DNA of 64,000 nucleotides from NCBI RefSeq assembly GCF_021864535.1, contig NZ_JAKJIC010000005.1, positions 170,886 through 234,885 on the forward strand, written 5' to 3'. The notes beneath the pieces are model-generated. The model saw only the letters and a list, made by a program, of their open reading frames with translations, did no database searches and was not told the origin of the DNA. This document shows, piece after piece, positions 1 to 7,940 of the stretch (position 1 is the first letter of the stretch; every line of letters begins with the position of its first letter). Position numbers and translations under genes: made by a program. The stretch is from Oryzibacter oryziterrae. GTDB taxonomy: Bacteria; Pseudomonadota; Alphaproteobacteria; Rhizobiales; Pleomorphomonadaceae.

Positions 1-2181
1 GCTGGCCTTGTCAGCCGCAAGAAGTCCAAGGTCAACTGGGATCCCGTCGACATGACCGTGCTTGCCAACGAGCAGGTGATCGACGGTCGCGGTTGGCGCT
101 CCGGCGCACTGGTGGAACAGCGCGAACTGGTCCAGTGGTTCCTCAAGATCTCCGACTTCTCCGAAGAGCTGCTGTCCGCAATCGACACGCTCGACCGCTG
201 GCCCGAGAAGGTGCGCACCATGCAGCGCAACTGGATCGGCAAGTCGGAAGGCCTGCGCGTGCGCTTTGAGATCGACGGGCCGGCTGCAGGCGGTGATCCC
301 ACCATCGAAGTCTTTACGACGCGCCCGGACACCCTGTTCGGCATGAGCTTCCTGGCCATTTCCGCTGACCATCCGGTCGCCAGGGCCTTGGGCGAGGGTA
401 ATGCCGACGTCACCGCCTTCATTGACGATTGCCACCGCATCGGCACCTCGGCTGCTGCTCTCGAGACGGCGGAAAAGAAGGGCTACGACACCGGCCTCAA
501 GGTTCGCCATCCCTTCAACGGCAAGAGCTATCCGGTCTACATCGCCAATTTCGTGCTGATGGACTATGGCACCGGCGCCATCTTCGGCTGCCCGGCCCAT
601 GACCAGCGCGATCTTGATTTCGCCCGCAAATACGATCTGACGGTGACCCCGGTCGTTTTGCCCGACGGTGAGGACGCCGGCAACTTCGTCGTGGGCAACG
701 TGGCTTTCACCGAAGACGGCAAGCTCATCAACTCCGACTTCCTGAACGGACTCGGCGTCGACGAGGCCAAGAACAAGGTTGCGTCCATCCTGGAGACCCG
801 CGACCTCCACGGCAAGCCGGCCGGTGCACGGCAGGTGAACTACCGTCTCCGCGACTGGGGCATTTCGCGCCAGCGCTATTGGGGTTGCCCGATTCCGGTC
901 ATCCATTGCGACAGCTGCGGCGTCGTGCCGGTGCCGACCAAGGACCTGCCGGTCAAGCTGCCTGATGACGTCGAGTTCGATCGTCCGGGCAATCCGCTCG
1001 ACCGCCATCCGACCTTCTCCAAGTGCACCTGCCCCGAATGCGGCAAGCCGGCGCGCCGCGAAACCGACACCATGGACACCTTCGTGGATTCGTCCTGGTA
1101 TTACAGCCGCTTCACGGAGCCGCGCGCCGGTACGCCGACGGTTCCTTCCGTGGTGAACTCCTGGCTGCCGGTCGACCAGTATATCGGCGGCATCGAGCAT
1201 GCGATCCTGCATCTGCTCTATTCGCGCTTCTTCACCCGCGCCATGAAGGCCACCGGTCACGTGGACTTCGATGAGCCCTTCCGTGGCCTGTTCACGCAGG
1301 GCATGGTGGTGCACGAGACCTACCAGACCGCCGACGGCGAATGGGTTTCGCCCGGTGACGTGGATATCGTCACAGATGGCGGTACGCGCAAGGCACGCCT
1401 GCGTACCACCGGTGAGGACGTGACCATCGGCGCCATCGAGAAGATGTCCAAGTCGAAGAAGAACACGGTCGACCCCAACGACATCCTCGAGAGCTTCGGC
1501 GCCGACACCGCACGCTGGTTCATGCTCTCCGACAGCCCGCCGGAACGCGACGTGGAATGGACCGACGCCGGCGCGCAAGGCACCGCCCGCTTCCTGCAGC
1601 GCGTCTGGCGCATCGTCTCGGAAACCTCCGAACTGGTGCCGGCAACCGGCACGGCTGAAGGCGGCGACAAGCTGGCGCTGACCCTGCGCAAGGCGGCGCA
1701 CAAGACGCTGGCCATGGTCGAGGAAAACATCGAGGGTCTGCGCTTCAACGTAGCCCTGGCCAAGATCTATGAGCTGGTCAACACCATCGGCAGCGCTCTT
1801 GCCAACGAGCGTGGCACGCTGGAAGGCGACCTCGCCGCCAGCAACGCCCTGCGCGAGGCCGTTGGCATCCTCGTGAAGATCATGGCCCCGATGACGCCGC
1901 ATCTTGCCGAAGAGAGCTGGGCCGCCCTTGGCCACGATGGCATGCTCGCCCTCTCCGATTGGCCCGTGCTCGAAAAGAGCCTGCTGGTCGAGGACGAGAT
2001 CACGCTGCCCGTCCAGGTCAACGGCAAGAAGCGCGCCGACGTCACCGTGTCCCGGACCGCCGGCAATGCCGAGGTCGAGGCGGCGGCGCTTGCGCTTGAA
2101 CCTGTCATCCGCGCCCTCGAGGGCAAGAGCCCGAAGAAGGTGATTGTGGTTCCCGGAAGGATCGTCAATGTCGTTGCATGA
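1..2181 (+). CDS. leuS: Leucyl-tRNA synthetase, C-terminal 726 residues (5' end outside the window)
   Basis: This class I synthetase charges tRNA-Leu with leucine in the cytoplasm. The frame is open from base 1 (V-N-W-D-P-V-D, then M-T-V-L-A-N-E-Q), so the gene starts upstream and about 145 N-terminal residues with the HIGH motif are missing. Visible are the CP1 editing domain (T-T-R-P-D-T-L-F-G near fragment residue 105, G-C-P-A-H-D near 197), the catalytic KMSKS loop at residues 481-485 (bases 1441-1455), the anticodon-binding helical region, and the small C-terminal domain ending in [14 protein letters not shown]. The stop overlaps the start of the next gene by 14 bases, which suggests translational coupling in a leuS-lptE-holA operon. 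Confidence 0.97.
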   Translation, partial: AGLVSRKKSKVNWDPVDMTVLANEQVIDGRGWRSGALVEQRELVQWFLKISDFSEELLSAIDTLDRWPEKVRTMQRNWIGKSEGLRVRFEIDGPAAGGDPTIEVFTTRPDTLFGMSFLAISADHPVARALGEGNADVTAFIDDCHRIGTSAAALETAEKKGYDTGLKVRHPFNGKSYPVYIANFVLMDYGTGAIFGCPAHDQRDLDFARKYDLTVTPVVLPDGEDAGNFVVGNVAFTEDGKLINSDFLNGLGVDEAKNKVASILETRDLHGKPAGARQVNYRLRDWGISRQRYWGCPIPVIHCDSCGVVPVPTKDLPVKLPDDVEFDRPGNPLDRHPTFSKCTCPECGKPARRETDTMDTFVDSSWYYSRFTEPRAGTPTVPSVVNSWLPVDQYIGGIEHAILHLLYSRFFTRAMKATGHVDFDEPFRGLFTQGMVVHETYQTADGEWVSPGDVDIVTDGGTRKARLRTTGEDVTIGAIEKMSKSKKNTVDPNDILESFGADTARWFMLSDSPPERDVEWTDAGAQGTARFLQRVWRIVSETSELVPATGTAEGGDKLALTLRKAAHKTLAMVEENIEGLRFNVALAKIYELVNTIGSALANERGTLEGDLAASNALREAVGILVKIMAPMTPHLAEESWAALGHDGMLALSDWPVLEKSLLVEDEITLPVQVNGKKRADVTVSRTAGNAEVEAAALALEPVIRALEGKSPKKVIVVPGRIVNVVA

Positions 2182-2692
2182 CAGCACAAGGCGGGCCTTT
2201 GTCCTGGCGCTTGGCGGCGGCCTTCTGGCCGCCTGCCAGGTTCGCCCCGTCTACGCCCCCGTAAACGGTACCAGTCCGACATTGGCCGGCCTTGGCTCCA
2301 TTGCCATCGAAGTTCAGACCGACCGGGTCGGTCAGGTCCTGATGAACGAGCTGGTCTTCGCCCTCCGGGGCGGCGCTGCGCTCGTCACGCCTGCCCGCTA
2401 CACACTGCACCTGATCGTCACGTCGCGGGCGACCGATCTGGCAATCGAAACAGGCAGCGACCTTCCGTCCGCCAAGCTGGTCGCCCTGACGGTGACCTAC
2501 ACGCTGACGGAAGTCGCCACCAGCCGCGCCGTGACAACCGGCAACGTCTACCAGACCACCTCCTACGACTTCTCGTCCCAGCGCTATGCCAACGTGCGCG
2601 CTGAGCGCGACGCCGAGGATCGGGCGGCCAAGGCAGCCGCTGCCGACATTCGCCTGCGCCTGTCGAGCGCCCTCATGGCCGACGGGGGCTGA
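2168..2692 (+). CDS. lptE: LPS-assembly lipoprotein LptE
   Basis: LptE is the outer-membrane lipoprotein that plugs the LptD barrel and helps place lipopolysaccharide on the cell surface. I start it at the ATG at 2168. An ATG 24 bases upstream in the same frame would add residues ahead of the signal peptide. From 2168 the protein has two arginines, a hydrophobic stretch, and a lipobox L-A-A-C with the modified cysteine at residue 23. The protein is 174 residues, normal for alphaproteobacterial LptE. Sequence similarity in this family is weak, so the call rests on the signal peptide, the length and the position between leuS and holA, which is the usual order. Confidence 0.85.
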   Translation: MSLHDSTRRAFVLALGGGLLAACQVRPVYAPVNGTSPTLAGLGSIAIEVQTDRVGQVLMNELVFALRGGAALVTPARYTLHLIVTSRATDLAIETGSDLPSAKLVALTVTYTLTEVATSRAVTTGNVYQTTSYDFSSQRYANVRAERDAEDRAAKAAAADIRLRLSSALMADGG

Positions 2693-2697
2693 CGCCG

Positions 2698-3735
2698 ATG
2701 GTCGCCGCCAAGGCGTCGGACGCAGACCGGATCGCCGAAAAGCCGCCGCGCGAAATAGCCTTCTATCTTGTCTACGGCCCGGACAGCGGGCTTGTCTCCG
2801 AACGGGCGCGCAAGATCGCCGCCGCCTTTTCCGATCCCGGCGATCCCTTTTCGCTCGTCAAGATCGACAGCAGCGAGCTTGGCGCAGGTTCCACACGCCT
2901 CGCTGATGAAGCCTATGCCGTCTCCATGTTCGCGAGCCGCAAGGCCATCCTTGTGCGTGATTCGGGCCGCGTGGACATCTCCGGTCGATTGAAGCCGCTC
3001 TTCACCGAGCGACCGCAGGACACGGCGGTCATCGTCGAGGCCGGCGATCTTAAAAAGACCAGCCCCTTGCGCACGCTCTTCGAGCGCGAGAAGCAAGCCT
3101 ATGCCATTGCCTGCTACGTGGACGATGAGGCGGCGATCGGCCGCCTGATCGATGACGAGGCCAAGACAGCCGGCATTGCCGTCTCCAGCGAAGCCCGCGC
3201 CGCCCTGATCGATCTTCTCGGCGGCGACCGCCTGATGACCCGCGGCGAAATTCAGAAACTTTGCCTCTATGCGCGCGGCAAGCCGCGTATCGAGATCGAG
3301 GACGTCGAGACGCTGATCGGCGACAGCTCGGCCATCGCCCTCGACGAGATCGTCGACGCCGCCGCCACGGGCAATGCAACCGAACTCTGTCTTCTCCTCG
3401 CCAAGGCACGCGGTGAAGGCATCGACGCCGGCCAGATGATCGGCACGGCGCTCAGGCATTTCATGATGCTCGATGAGCTCAGGGCCGAGATGGACCGCGG
3501 TCGCCCCCCCGGTGACGCGGTGGAATCGGCAAGGCCACCGATCTTCTTCAAGCGCAAGGCAAAGGTGGAACGCGCCTTGTCGCTCTGGCCCGCACAGCGC
3601 CTGGAACGGGCCGTGACGGTCCTGGGCGAGGCTGCCCGCGACACCCGCCTCAACGCGGGGCTGGCAGCCGATCTTGCGGGCGAGACCCTGCTCACGTTGG
3701 CACGCGTCGCCGCCCAAGGCGCCCGCAAGCGCTGA
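2698..3735 (+). CDS. holA: DNA polymerase III subunit delta
   Basis: HolA is the delta subunit of the clamp loader; it opens the beta sliding clamp so that it can be put on DNA. At 345 residues the length is typical. The N-terminal part (F-Y-L-V-Y-G-P-D-S-G-L-V) is the degenerate AAA+-like nucleotide-fold start of this family, which lacks a working Walker A motif, and the C-terminal helical collar domain follows. The gene begins 5 bases after lptE, after a G-rich ribosome-binding stretch, and is the last gene of the leuS-lptE-holA group. Confidence 0.93.
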   Translation: MVAAKASDADRIAEKPPREIAFYLVYGPDSGLVSERARKIAAAFSDPGDPFSLVKIDSSELGAGSTRLADEAYAVSMFASRKAILVRDSGRVDISGRLKPLFTERPQDTAVIVEAGDLKKTSPLRTLFEREKQAYAIACYVDDEAAIGRLIDDEAKTAGIAVSSEARAALIDLLGGDRLMTRGEIQKLCLYARGKPRIEIEDVETLIGDSSAIALDEIVDAAATGNATELCLLLAKARGEGIDAGQMIGTALRHFMMLDELRAEMDRGRPPGDAVESARPPIFFKRKAKVERALSLWPAQRLERAVTVLGEAARDTRLNAGLAADLAGETLLTLARVAAQGARKR

Positions 3736-3824
3736 CCCTCCAACGGATCAACTAAGACGTCTGAGCCCATGCCGAGAACCGTTCGGTGGGCCCAGGCCAA
3801 TTGCCAATGCTCGGGACACCAAGA

Positions 3825-3851
3825 CAACAAAAAAGCCGCCTTGCGGCGGCC
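3825..3851 (-). terminator. Rho-independent terminator of the tRNA-Gly transcript
   Basis: Read on the minus strand, a GCCGCC/GGCGGC stem with a short TTGC-type loop is followed at once by a run of six T residues and then G-T-T-G. It lies 33 bases beyond the 3' end of the tRNA-Gly gene, where a terminator is expected. On the plus strand the T-run is poor, so it would be a weak terminator for holA. Confidence 0.75.
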
Positions 3852-3883
3852 TATTTGCAAGTCCTTGCCATGCAAGGAGAAAA

Positions 3884-3958
3884 TGGAGCGGGCGATGGGA
3901 TTCGAACCCACGACCCTAACCTTGGCAAGGTTATGCTCTACCCCTGAGCTACACCCGC
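3884..3958 (-). tRNA. tRNA-Gly (anticodon GCC)
   Basis: On the minus strand the acceptor stem GCGGGTG pairs with CGCCCGC, including one T-G wobble, followed by a T discriminator and an encoded CCA. The anticodon loop is T-T-G-C-C-A-A, giving anticodon GCC for codons GGC and GGT. The T arm has G-T-T-C-G-A-A-T. The size is 75 bases with CCA. Confidence 0.96.
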
Positions 3959-4171
3959 GCTCCGCTTTTTCAAGCACTCCGTCGCCGGAGCGAGGCGGTA
4001 TATGGACCAGATCGAAGGCGATTGCAACAGGGAATTTCCATTTTTTTTGACCCGCTGGAAAAGCCGCGGAAAACCGCCATTTGTCTTGTCTCTTTTTGCA
4101 ATGGCCTTTCCTTCTCGCTCGCCCTTGCGATAAAAGACGGCGAAATTTCTCATCAAGAGGTGTCTCCTTCG

Positions 4172-4675
4172 ATGGCTGTGACTCGCGCCGAACTCTTCGC
4201 CCACCTCGACAAGCTGGGCCTTGCCCATTCCACTGTCGAACACGAGCCTCTCCACACCGTCGAAGAAAGTCAGGATCTCTATGGCCGTGTCCCCGGCGGC
4301 CACGCCAAGAACCTCTTCGTCAAGGACAAGAAGAGCCGCCTGTTCCTGATCTCGCTGCGCGCCAACGCAACCATCGACCTGAAAAAGGTGCACGAGACCA
4401 TCGGGGCCTCCGGCCGTGTGTCCTTCTGCTCGGCTGATCAGCTTTGGGAGCATCTCGGGCTGCGCCCCGGGTCGGTGACCCCCTTTGGCGCCATCAACGA
4501 CACGGCAGGCGCCGTGACGGTGATTCTCGAGAAGACGCTGATGGAAATGACGCCGGTGAACTTCCATCCGCTCGAGAACACCGCGACAACCTCGATCGCA
4601 CCGGCGGACCTCATCAGCTTCCTCAACGCCATCAATCACGCCCCGACGATCCTGGACCTGCCGACGACGGAGTGA
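4172..4675 (+). CDS. Prolyl-tRNA deacylase of the ProXp/YbaK family
   Basis: This is a free-standing editing-domain protein that hydrolyses mischarged tRNA, most likely Ala-tRNA-Pro as in ProXp-ala (PrdX). At 167 residues it is one YbaK/aminoacyl-tRNA editing domain. The start H-L-D-K-L-G-L-A-H-S-T-V-E-H-E-P and the segment G-G-H-A-K-N-L-F-V-K-D-K-K with the substrate-binding lysine are typical, as is the late motif L-G-L-R-P-G-S-V-T-P-F-G. The ATG at 4172 is chosen because AGAGGTG lies 8-14 bases upstream; the frame is open further up to a TTG. Which tRNA is edited cannot be told from sequence alone. Confidence 0.9.
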   Translation: MAVTRAELFAHLDKLGLAHSTVEHEPLHTVEESQDLYGRVPGGHAKNLFVKDKKSRLFLISLRANATIDLKKVHETIGASGRVSFCSADQLWEHLGLRPGSVTPFGAINDTAGAVTVILEKTLMEMTPVNFHPLENTATTSIAPADLISFLNAINHAPTILDLPTTE

Positions 4676-4754
4676 TGATGCACGATGACGGCTGTTAAAC
4701 AGGGCTCCGCCGTCCTATATAGGCCTCAACGATCCGCTTGCACCGAGTAGTTCC

Positions 4755-5687
4755 ATGAGCAATCCCACCTTTACCTTCGGCAACGGTCTTGCCAGCGCCG
4801 CGGCCCCGGCAGCCCAGAACGACACGATCAAGGACACGACCACCAAGGACTTCGTGTCCGACGTGATCGAAGCCTCTCAGGCCGTTCCGGTTCTGGTGGA
4901 CTTCTGGGCGGCATGGTGCGGCCCGTGCAAGCAGCTGACCCCCGTTCTGGAAAAGGTGGTCAAGGATGCCAAGGGCAAGGTTCGTCTGGTCAAGATGAAC
5001 ATTGACGATCACCCGCAGATCGCCGGGCAGCTGGGCATCCAGTCGATCCCAGCGGTGATCGCCTTCGTCAAGGGGCGCCCTGTCGACGGCTTCATGGGCG
5101 CGCAGCCCGAAAGCCAGATCAAGCAGTTCATCGAGCGCCTGTCCGGCCCCATGGGGCCGAGCGATGCAGAACGTCTCATGGAAGCTGGCTCCGCCGCGCT
5201 GGCCGAAGGTGACTTCGGGGTTGCCGCCGAAGCCTTCATGGCCCTCCTCGACCTGGAGCCCGAGCATGTCGGCGCTCTGGCCGGTCTGGCGCGGGCCCTG
5301 ATTGGCGCGGGCCAGCTCGATGACGCACGCACCGTGCTGGAACGCGTGCCAGCCGCCAAGGCTGGTGACGCCGCTGTAGCCGGCGCCCGGGCCGAGCTGG
5401 AACTGGCCGAGCGGGCTTTGAGCGTCGGCGACACCGCCGACCTGGTCCGACGCGTCGAGGCGAACCCCGCCGACTTTCAGGCCCGCTTCGAACTCGCCGA
5501 GGCGTTGGCCGCCCGTGGGGAGCGCCAGCAGGCCGTGGATCATCTCGTCGAAATCGTCCGCCGAGACCGCAGCTGGAACGAGGATGGCGCGCGCAAGCAG
5601 CTTGTCCAGTTCTTCGAGGCCTGGGGCATGACCGACCCGATGACCCTCTACGGCCGGCGCCGCCTGTCGTCGGTCCTCTTCTCCTGA
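4755..5687 (+). CDS. CnoX-like thioredoxin-TPR protein (YbbN family)
   Basis: The protein has an N-terminal thioredoxin fold with an intact W-C-G-P-C active site at residues 54-58, followed by about 170 residues of TPR-like helices (A-L-A-E-G-D-F-G-V-A-A-E-A-F repeats). This is the architecture of CnoX/YbbN, which protects substrates from oxidation and passes them to GroEL/ES or DnaK. E. coli YbbN has lost the CXXC redox pair, but alphaproteobacterial members such as Caulobacter CnoX keep it, so this copy may also reduce mixed disulfides. Length 310 residues. The gene is followed 25 bases later by the LON-domain gene, so the two may be co-transcribed. Confidence 0.9.
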   Translation: MSNPTFTFGNGLASAAAPAAQNDTIKDTTTKDFVSDVIEASQAVPVLVDFWAAWCGPCKQLTPVLEKVVKDAKGKVRLVKMNIDDHPQIAGQLGIQSIPAVIAFVKGRPVDGFMGAQPESQIKQFIERLSGPMGPSDAERLMEAGSAALAEGDFGVAAEAFMALLDLEPEHVGALAGLARALIGAGQLDDARTVLERVPAAKAGDAAVAGARAELELAERALSVGDTADLVRRVEANPADFQARFELAEALAARGERQQAVDHLVEIVRRDRSWNEDGARKQLVQFFEAWGMTDPMTLYGRRRLSSVLFS

Positions 5688-5712
5688 CGAACGTGCGAGG
5701 ATCCAGCTCTTG

Positions 5713-6393
5713 ATGACTGCCGGCAACGCAGCCTACGACGGCCCGGAGGATCTGCCTCTCGATGTTCCGTTGTTCCCCTTGGCTCGGGTGCTGCTGTTGC
5801 CGCGCAGTCCGCTGCCGCTGATCATCTTCGAGCCGCGCTATCTCTCCATGATCGACGCCGCGCTCGCCGGACACCGTCTCATCGGCATCATCCAGCCGCG
5901 CCTCGACCGTGAGCCGGGCCAAGACGAGGGAACCGCCACCCTCTGCGAGGTTGGCTGCCTGGGACGGATCACCTCCTTCAGCGAGACCGGGGACGGACGC
6001 TACCAGGTGACGTTGACAGGCGTCGTGCGCTTTCGCATCGAGGACGAACGCCCCTCGGGCCGGCTTTACCGCGTTGCCCGTGTGTCCCCCGCCTTTGCCG
6101 TCGATTTCGAGGCACAGGCCGGCGAAAGTGAGGTCGACCGCAGCGCATTGCTCAAAGCCTTCGCTGCCTATCTCGACGCCAACGGCCTCGAAGCCGACTG
6201 GGACAACGTTCAGAAGACCTCGACGGAAACGCTGGTCAACAGCCTCTGCATGATGAGCCCCTACGGCGCTGCCGAGAAACAGGCCTTGCTGGAGGCACCC
6301 GACCTCAAGACCCGGGCGGAGACCCTGATCGCCCTGACGGAGATCGCTCTCGCCCGCGGACGCGGCAAGCGGGAACCGACGACGCTGAACTGA
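5713..6393 (+). CDS. LON substrate-binding (N-terminal) domain protein
   Basis: This 226-residue protein consists only of the N-terminal substrate-recognition domain of Lon protease (L-P-L-F-P-L-A-R-V-L-L-L-P-R, then L-I-I-F-E-P-R-Y and G-R-I-T-S-F) with no ATPase or protease domain. Such stand-alone domains are common in alphaproteobacteria and their role is not settled; binding of unfolded protein is the usual guess. The ATG at 5713 is preferred over the TTG directly before it, with AGGA about 12 bases upstream. Its position behind the CnoX-like gene fits a shared role in protein quality control, which is inference. Confidence 0.9.
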   Translation: MTAGNAAYDGPEDLPLDVPLFPLARVLLLPRSPLPLIIFEPRYLSMIDAALAGHRLIGIIQPRLDREPGQDEGTATLCEVGCLGRITSFSETGDGRYQVTLTGVVRFRIEDERPSGRLYRVARVSPAFAVDFEAQAGESEVDRSALLKAFAAYLDANGLEADWDNVQKTSTETLVNSLCMMSPYGAAEKQALLEAPDLKTRAETLIALTEIALARGRGKREPTTLN

Positions 6394-6599
6394 GGCAGGA
6401 CGCAAGAGACGTGCAATTGCACTGCGGCTCAGCCCGCGAGACGCTCGGTTGGCCAAGGCTCTGGGAGAAAGCTGCCCCTCGAGGATTGACCGTGAAACGC
6501 CCTGGCTCATACCAGTGAGCGTCAACCGTGGGACGGTGGCTTGACGGCAGCGGCAGATAGGCCAACATGAACCGTGTGCTAAATCAGGGAGCGCAGACC

Positions 6600-6803
6600 A
6601 TGGAAGGCGAACCGCGCCGTTCCGGCGAGATCGACCCAAGGCTGCTCGAGATCCTCGTCTGTCCTTTGTCCAAGGCAACGCTGGAATGGCGACCGGAATC
6701 GCGCGAGCTGATCTCCTGGCCGGCTCGTCTCGCCTTCCCTGTACGCGACGGCGTGCCCATCATGCTCCCGGAAGAAGCCCGCGCCCTCGATCCGGACGAA
6801 TAG
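6600..6803 (+). CDS. Trm112-family zinc-ribbon-like protein
   Basis: A 67-residue protein matching the Trm112 pattern L-L-E-I-L-V-C-P-L-(S)-K-x-x-L, then [21 protein letters not shown]. In eukaryotes and archaea Trm112 activates several methyltransferases; the bacterial function is less clear. The start at 6600 is chosen because GGGAG lies about 10 bases upstream. An ATG at 6567 in the same frame would add 11 residues that do not look like the family. The roughly 200 bases before it hold no gene; they include a perfect 12-base palindrome, GTGCAATTGCAC, at 6411-6422. Confidence 0.9.
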   Translation: MEGEPRRSGEIDPRLLEILVCPLSKATLEWRPESRELISWPARLAFPVRDGVPIMLPEEARALDPDE

Positions 6804-6820
6804 AGCCTGGCGACGCCGCC

Positions 6821-7135
6821 TCACGCTTCGCCAATCGATTGGCGCAGGCGTTTCTCGGCTTCAGGGCTGGCTTGCGAAAGCCTCACCGTCTTCAGCCGCG
6901 CTGTCGCGCCAGAGACCACCGCCGCACTGGATTTCGGCAGACCGGCCACGGTTGCCAGCAACAGGGCTATTGCCGCGTTGGCCTTGCCGTCTTCCGGCAC
7001 GGCCCGCACCCGCGCTGCCAGGACGATGCGACCGTCCGACAGTTCCTTGAGGCCGTTCAGCGCATCCTTACCCCCGCGCGGCGTGAGGCGCACGTCAACC
7101 AGAAGATCGGCGCCCTCACGGCGAATCGCAGTCAT
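6821..7135 (-). CDS. DUF167 (YggU-family) protein
   Basis: A 104-residue protein with the DUF167 features L-T-P-R-G-G-K-D near the start and V-P-E-D-G-K-A-N-A-A-I in the middle. The fold is a small alpha/beta domain of unknown biochemical role. It lies 4 bases downstream of the YggT-family gene on the same strand; the YggT-YggU pair is widespread in proteobacteria. It converges with the Trm112 gene, whose stop is only 17 bases away. Confidence 0.9.
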   Translation of the reverse strand: MTAIRREGADLLVDVRLTPRGGKDALNGLKELSDGRIVLAARVRAVPEDGKANAAIALLLATVAGLPKSSAAVVSGATARLKTVRLSQASPEAEKRLRQSIGEA

Positions 7136-7139
7136 GGGA

Positions 7140-7430
7140 TCAGGGGACGATCGGCAGGATGTAGAGAACGATGATGTACTTGATCAGTATGATGCCGAAC
7201 CACAAGACCAGGAAGGACAGGTCAATGCCGCCGGTGTTGGGCATGTGGCGGCGGATGGGCCGAAGCACCGGCTCAGTCATCTGGTAGAGGAAGTTGCCAA
7301 TCATGGCGACGACCTGGTTGCGGGCGTTGATCACATTGAATGCGAACAGCCAGGACATGATGGCGGAAGCAATCAGGATATAGGTGTAGAGGTCGAGAAC
7401 CTGCAACAGCACAAGAAAAACGGCTTGCAT
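7140..7430 (-). CDS. YggT-family integral membrane protein
   Basis: A 96-residue membrane protein with two long hydrophobic segments, one at the N-terminus (M-Q-A-V-F-L-V-L-L-Q-V-L-D-L-Y) and one at the C-terminus (L-S-F-L-V-L-W-F-G-I-I-L-I-K-Y), around the conserved loop T-E-P-V-L-R-P-I-R-R. YggT proteins have been linked to osmotic stress and to membrane or cell-shape phenotypes; no reaction is known. I use the ATG at 7430, because the 22 residues encoded upstream in frame (to 7496) are polar and unlike the family. Confidence 0.88.
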   Translation of the reverse strand: MQAVFLVLLQVLDLYTYILIASAIMSWLFAFNVINARNQVVAMIGNFLYQMTEPVLRPIRRHMPNTGGIDLSFLVLWFGIILIKYIIVLYILPIVP

Positions 7431-7622
7431 CGCGAAACTTTCTGTTCGGGGCGCGGGGACGTGTTCTGATGTATCCATGCGGACCACGCGCTTCAACCCC
7501 CGACAATTCGAGGCGTTTCCGTAATATGCGAATTAGGTTAAGTCCCGTCTCCGCGTTTGCGCCTGACTTTGCTCCAGGTCCGGGTTGATCGCTCTGATTT
7601 TTTCCCATTCGCCGGGAATCGC

Positions 7623-7651
7623 TTGACAGAACTTTCGCGATCCGCCAAAAA
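7623..7651 (+). promoter_or_regulatory. Probable sigma-70 type promoter of tRNA-Ala
   Basis: A perfect -35 hexamer TTGACA (7623-7628) is followed after 17 bases by a weak -10 (CAAAAA, 7646-7651). A start about seven bases further on would be just ahead of the tRNA-Ala 5' end at 7667. The rest of 7431-7666 shows nothing I can name. Confidence 0.5.
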
Positions 7652-7666
7652 GCGCCTCACCTGAAT

Positions 7667-7742
7667 GGGGCCGTAGCTCAGATGGGAGAGCGCTGCAATC
7701 GCACTGCAGAGGTCAGGGGTTCGATTCCCCTCGGCTCCACCA
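7667..7742 (+). tRNA. tRNA-Ala (anticodon CGC)
   Basis: The acceptor stem GGGGCCG pairs with CGGCTCC through one G-T wobble, followed by discriminator A and an encoded CCA. The anticodon stem CTGCA/TGCAG closes the loop A-T-C-G-C-A-C, giving anticodon CGC for codon GCG. The T loop is T-T-C-G-A-T-T. Total 76 bases. A CGC-anticodon tRNA-Ala suits a GC-rich genome that uses GCG often. Confidence 0.96.
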
Positions 7743-7875
7743 GTATCCAACCAAATCCTGCTGATTTTTGATCTGTTTGCGCCGTCGTCTATCGTGGCGA
7801 TCGGCAGGGCACGCCTCTTCATTTGCCACCCATTCGTGTGTGGGATGGAGCCACGCGCAGCTCTTCTTGATGCTC

Positions 7876-7909
7876 AAAGGGCGCTGCCTTCCGAAGAAGG
7901 CAACGCCCC
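7876..7909 (-). terminator. Hairpin behind ftsK
   Basis: A long stem (GGGCG-TGCCTTC pairing with GAAGGCA-CGCCC, loop CGAA) begins 32 bases beyond the ftsK stop on the minus strand. Only three T residues follow, so it is an imperfect intrinsic terminator. The remainder of 7743-7940 is unremarkable. Confidence 0.55.
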
Positions 7910-7940
7910 ATGACTTTCCCTATCCAAGAGCGCTGTGGCC

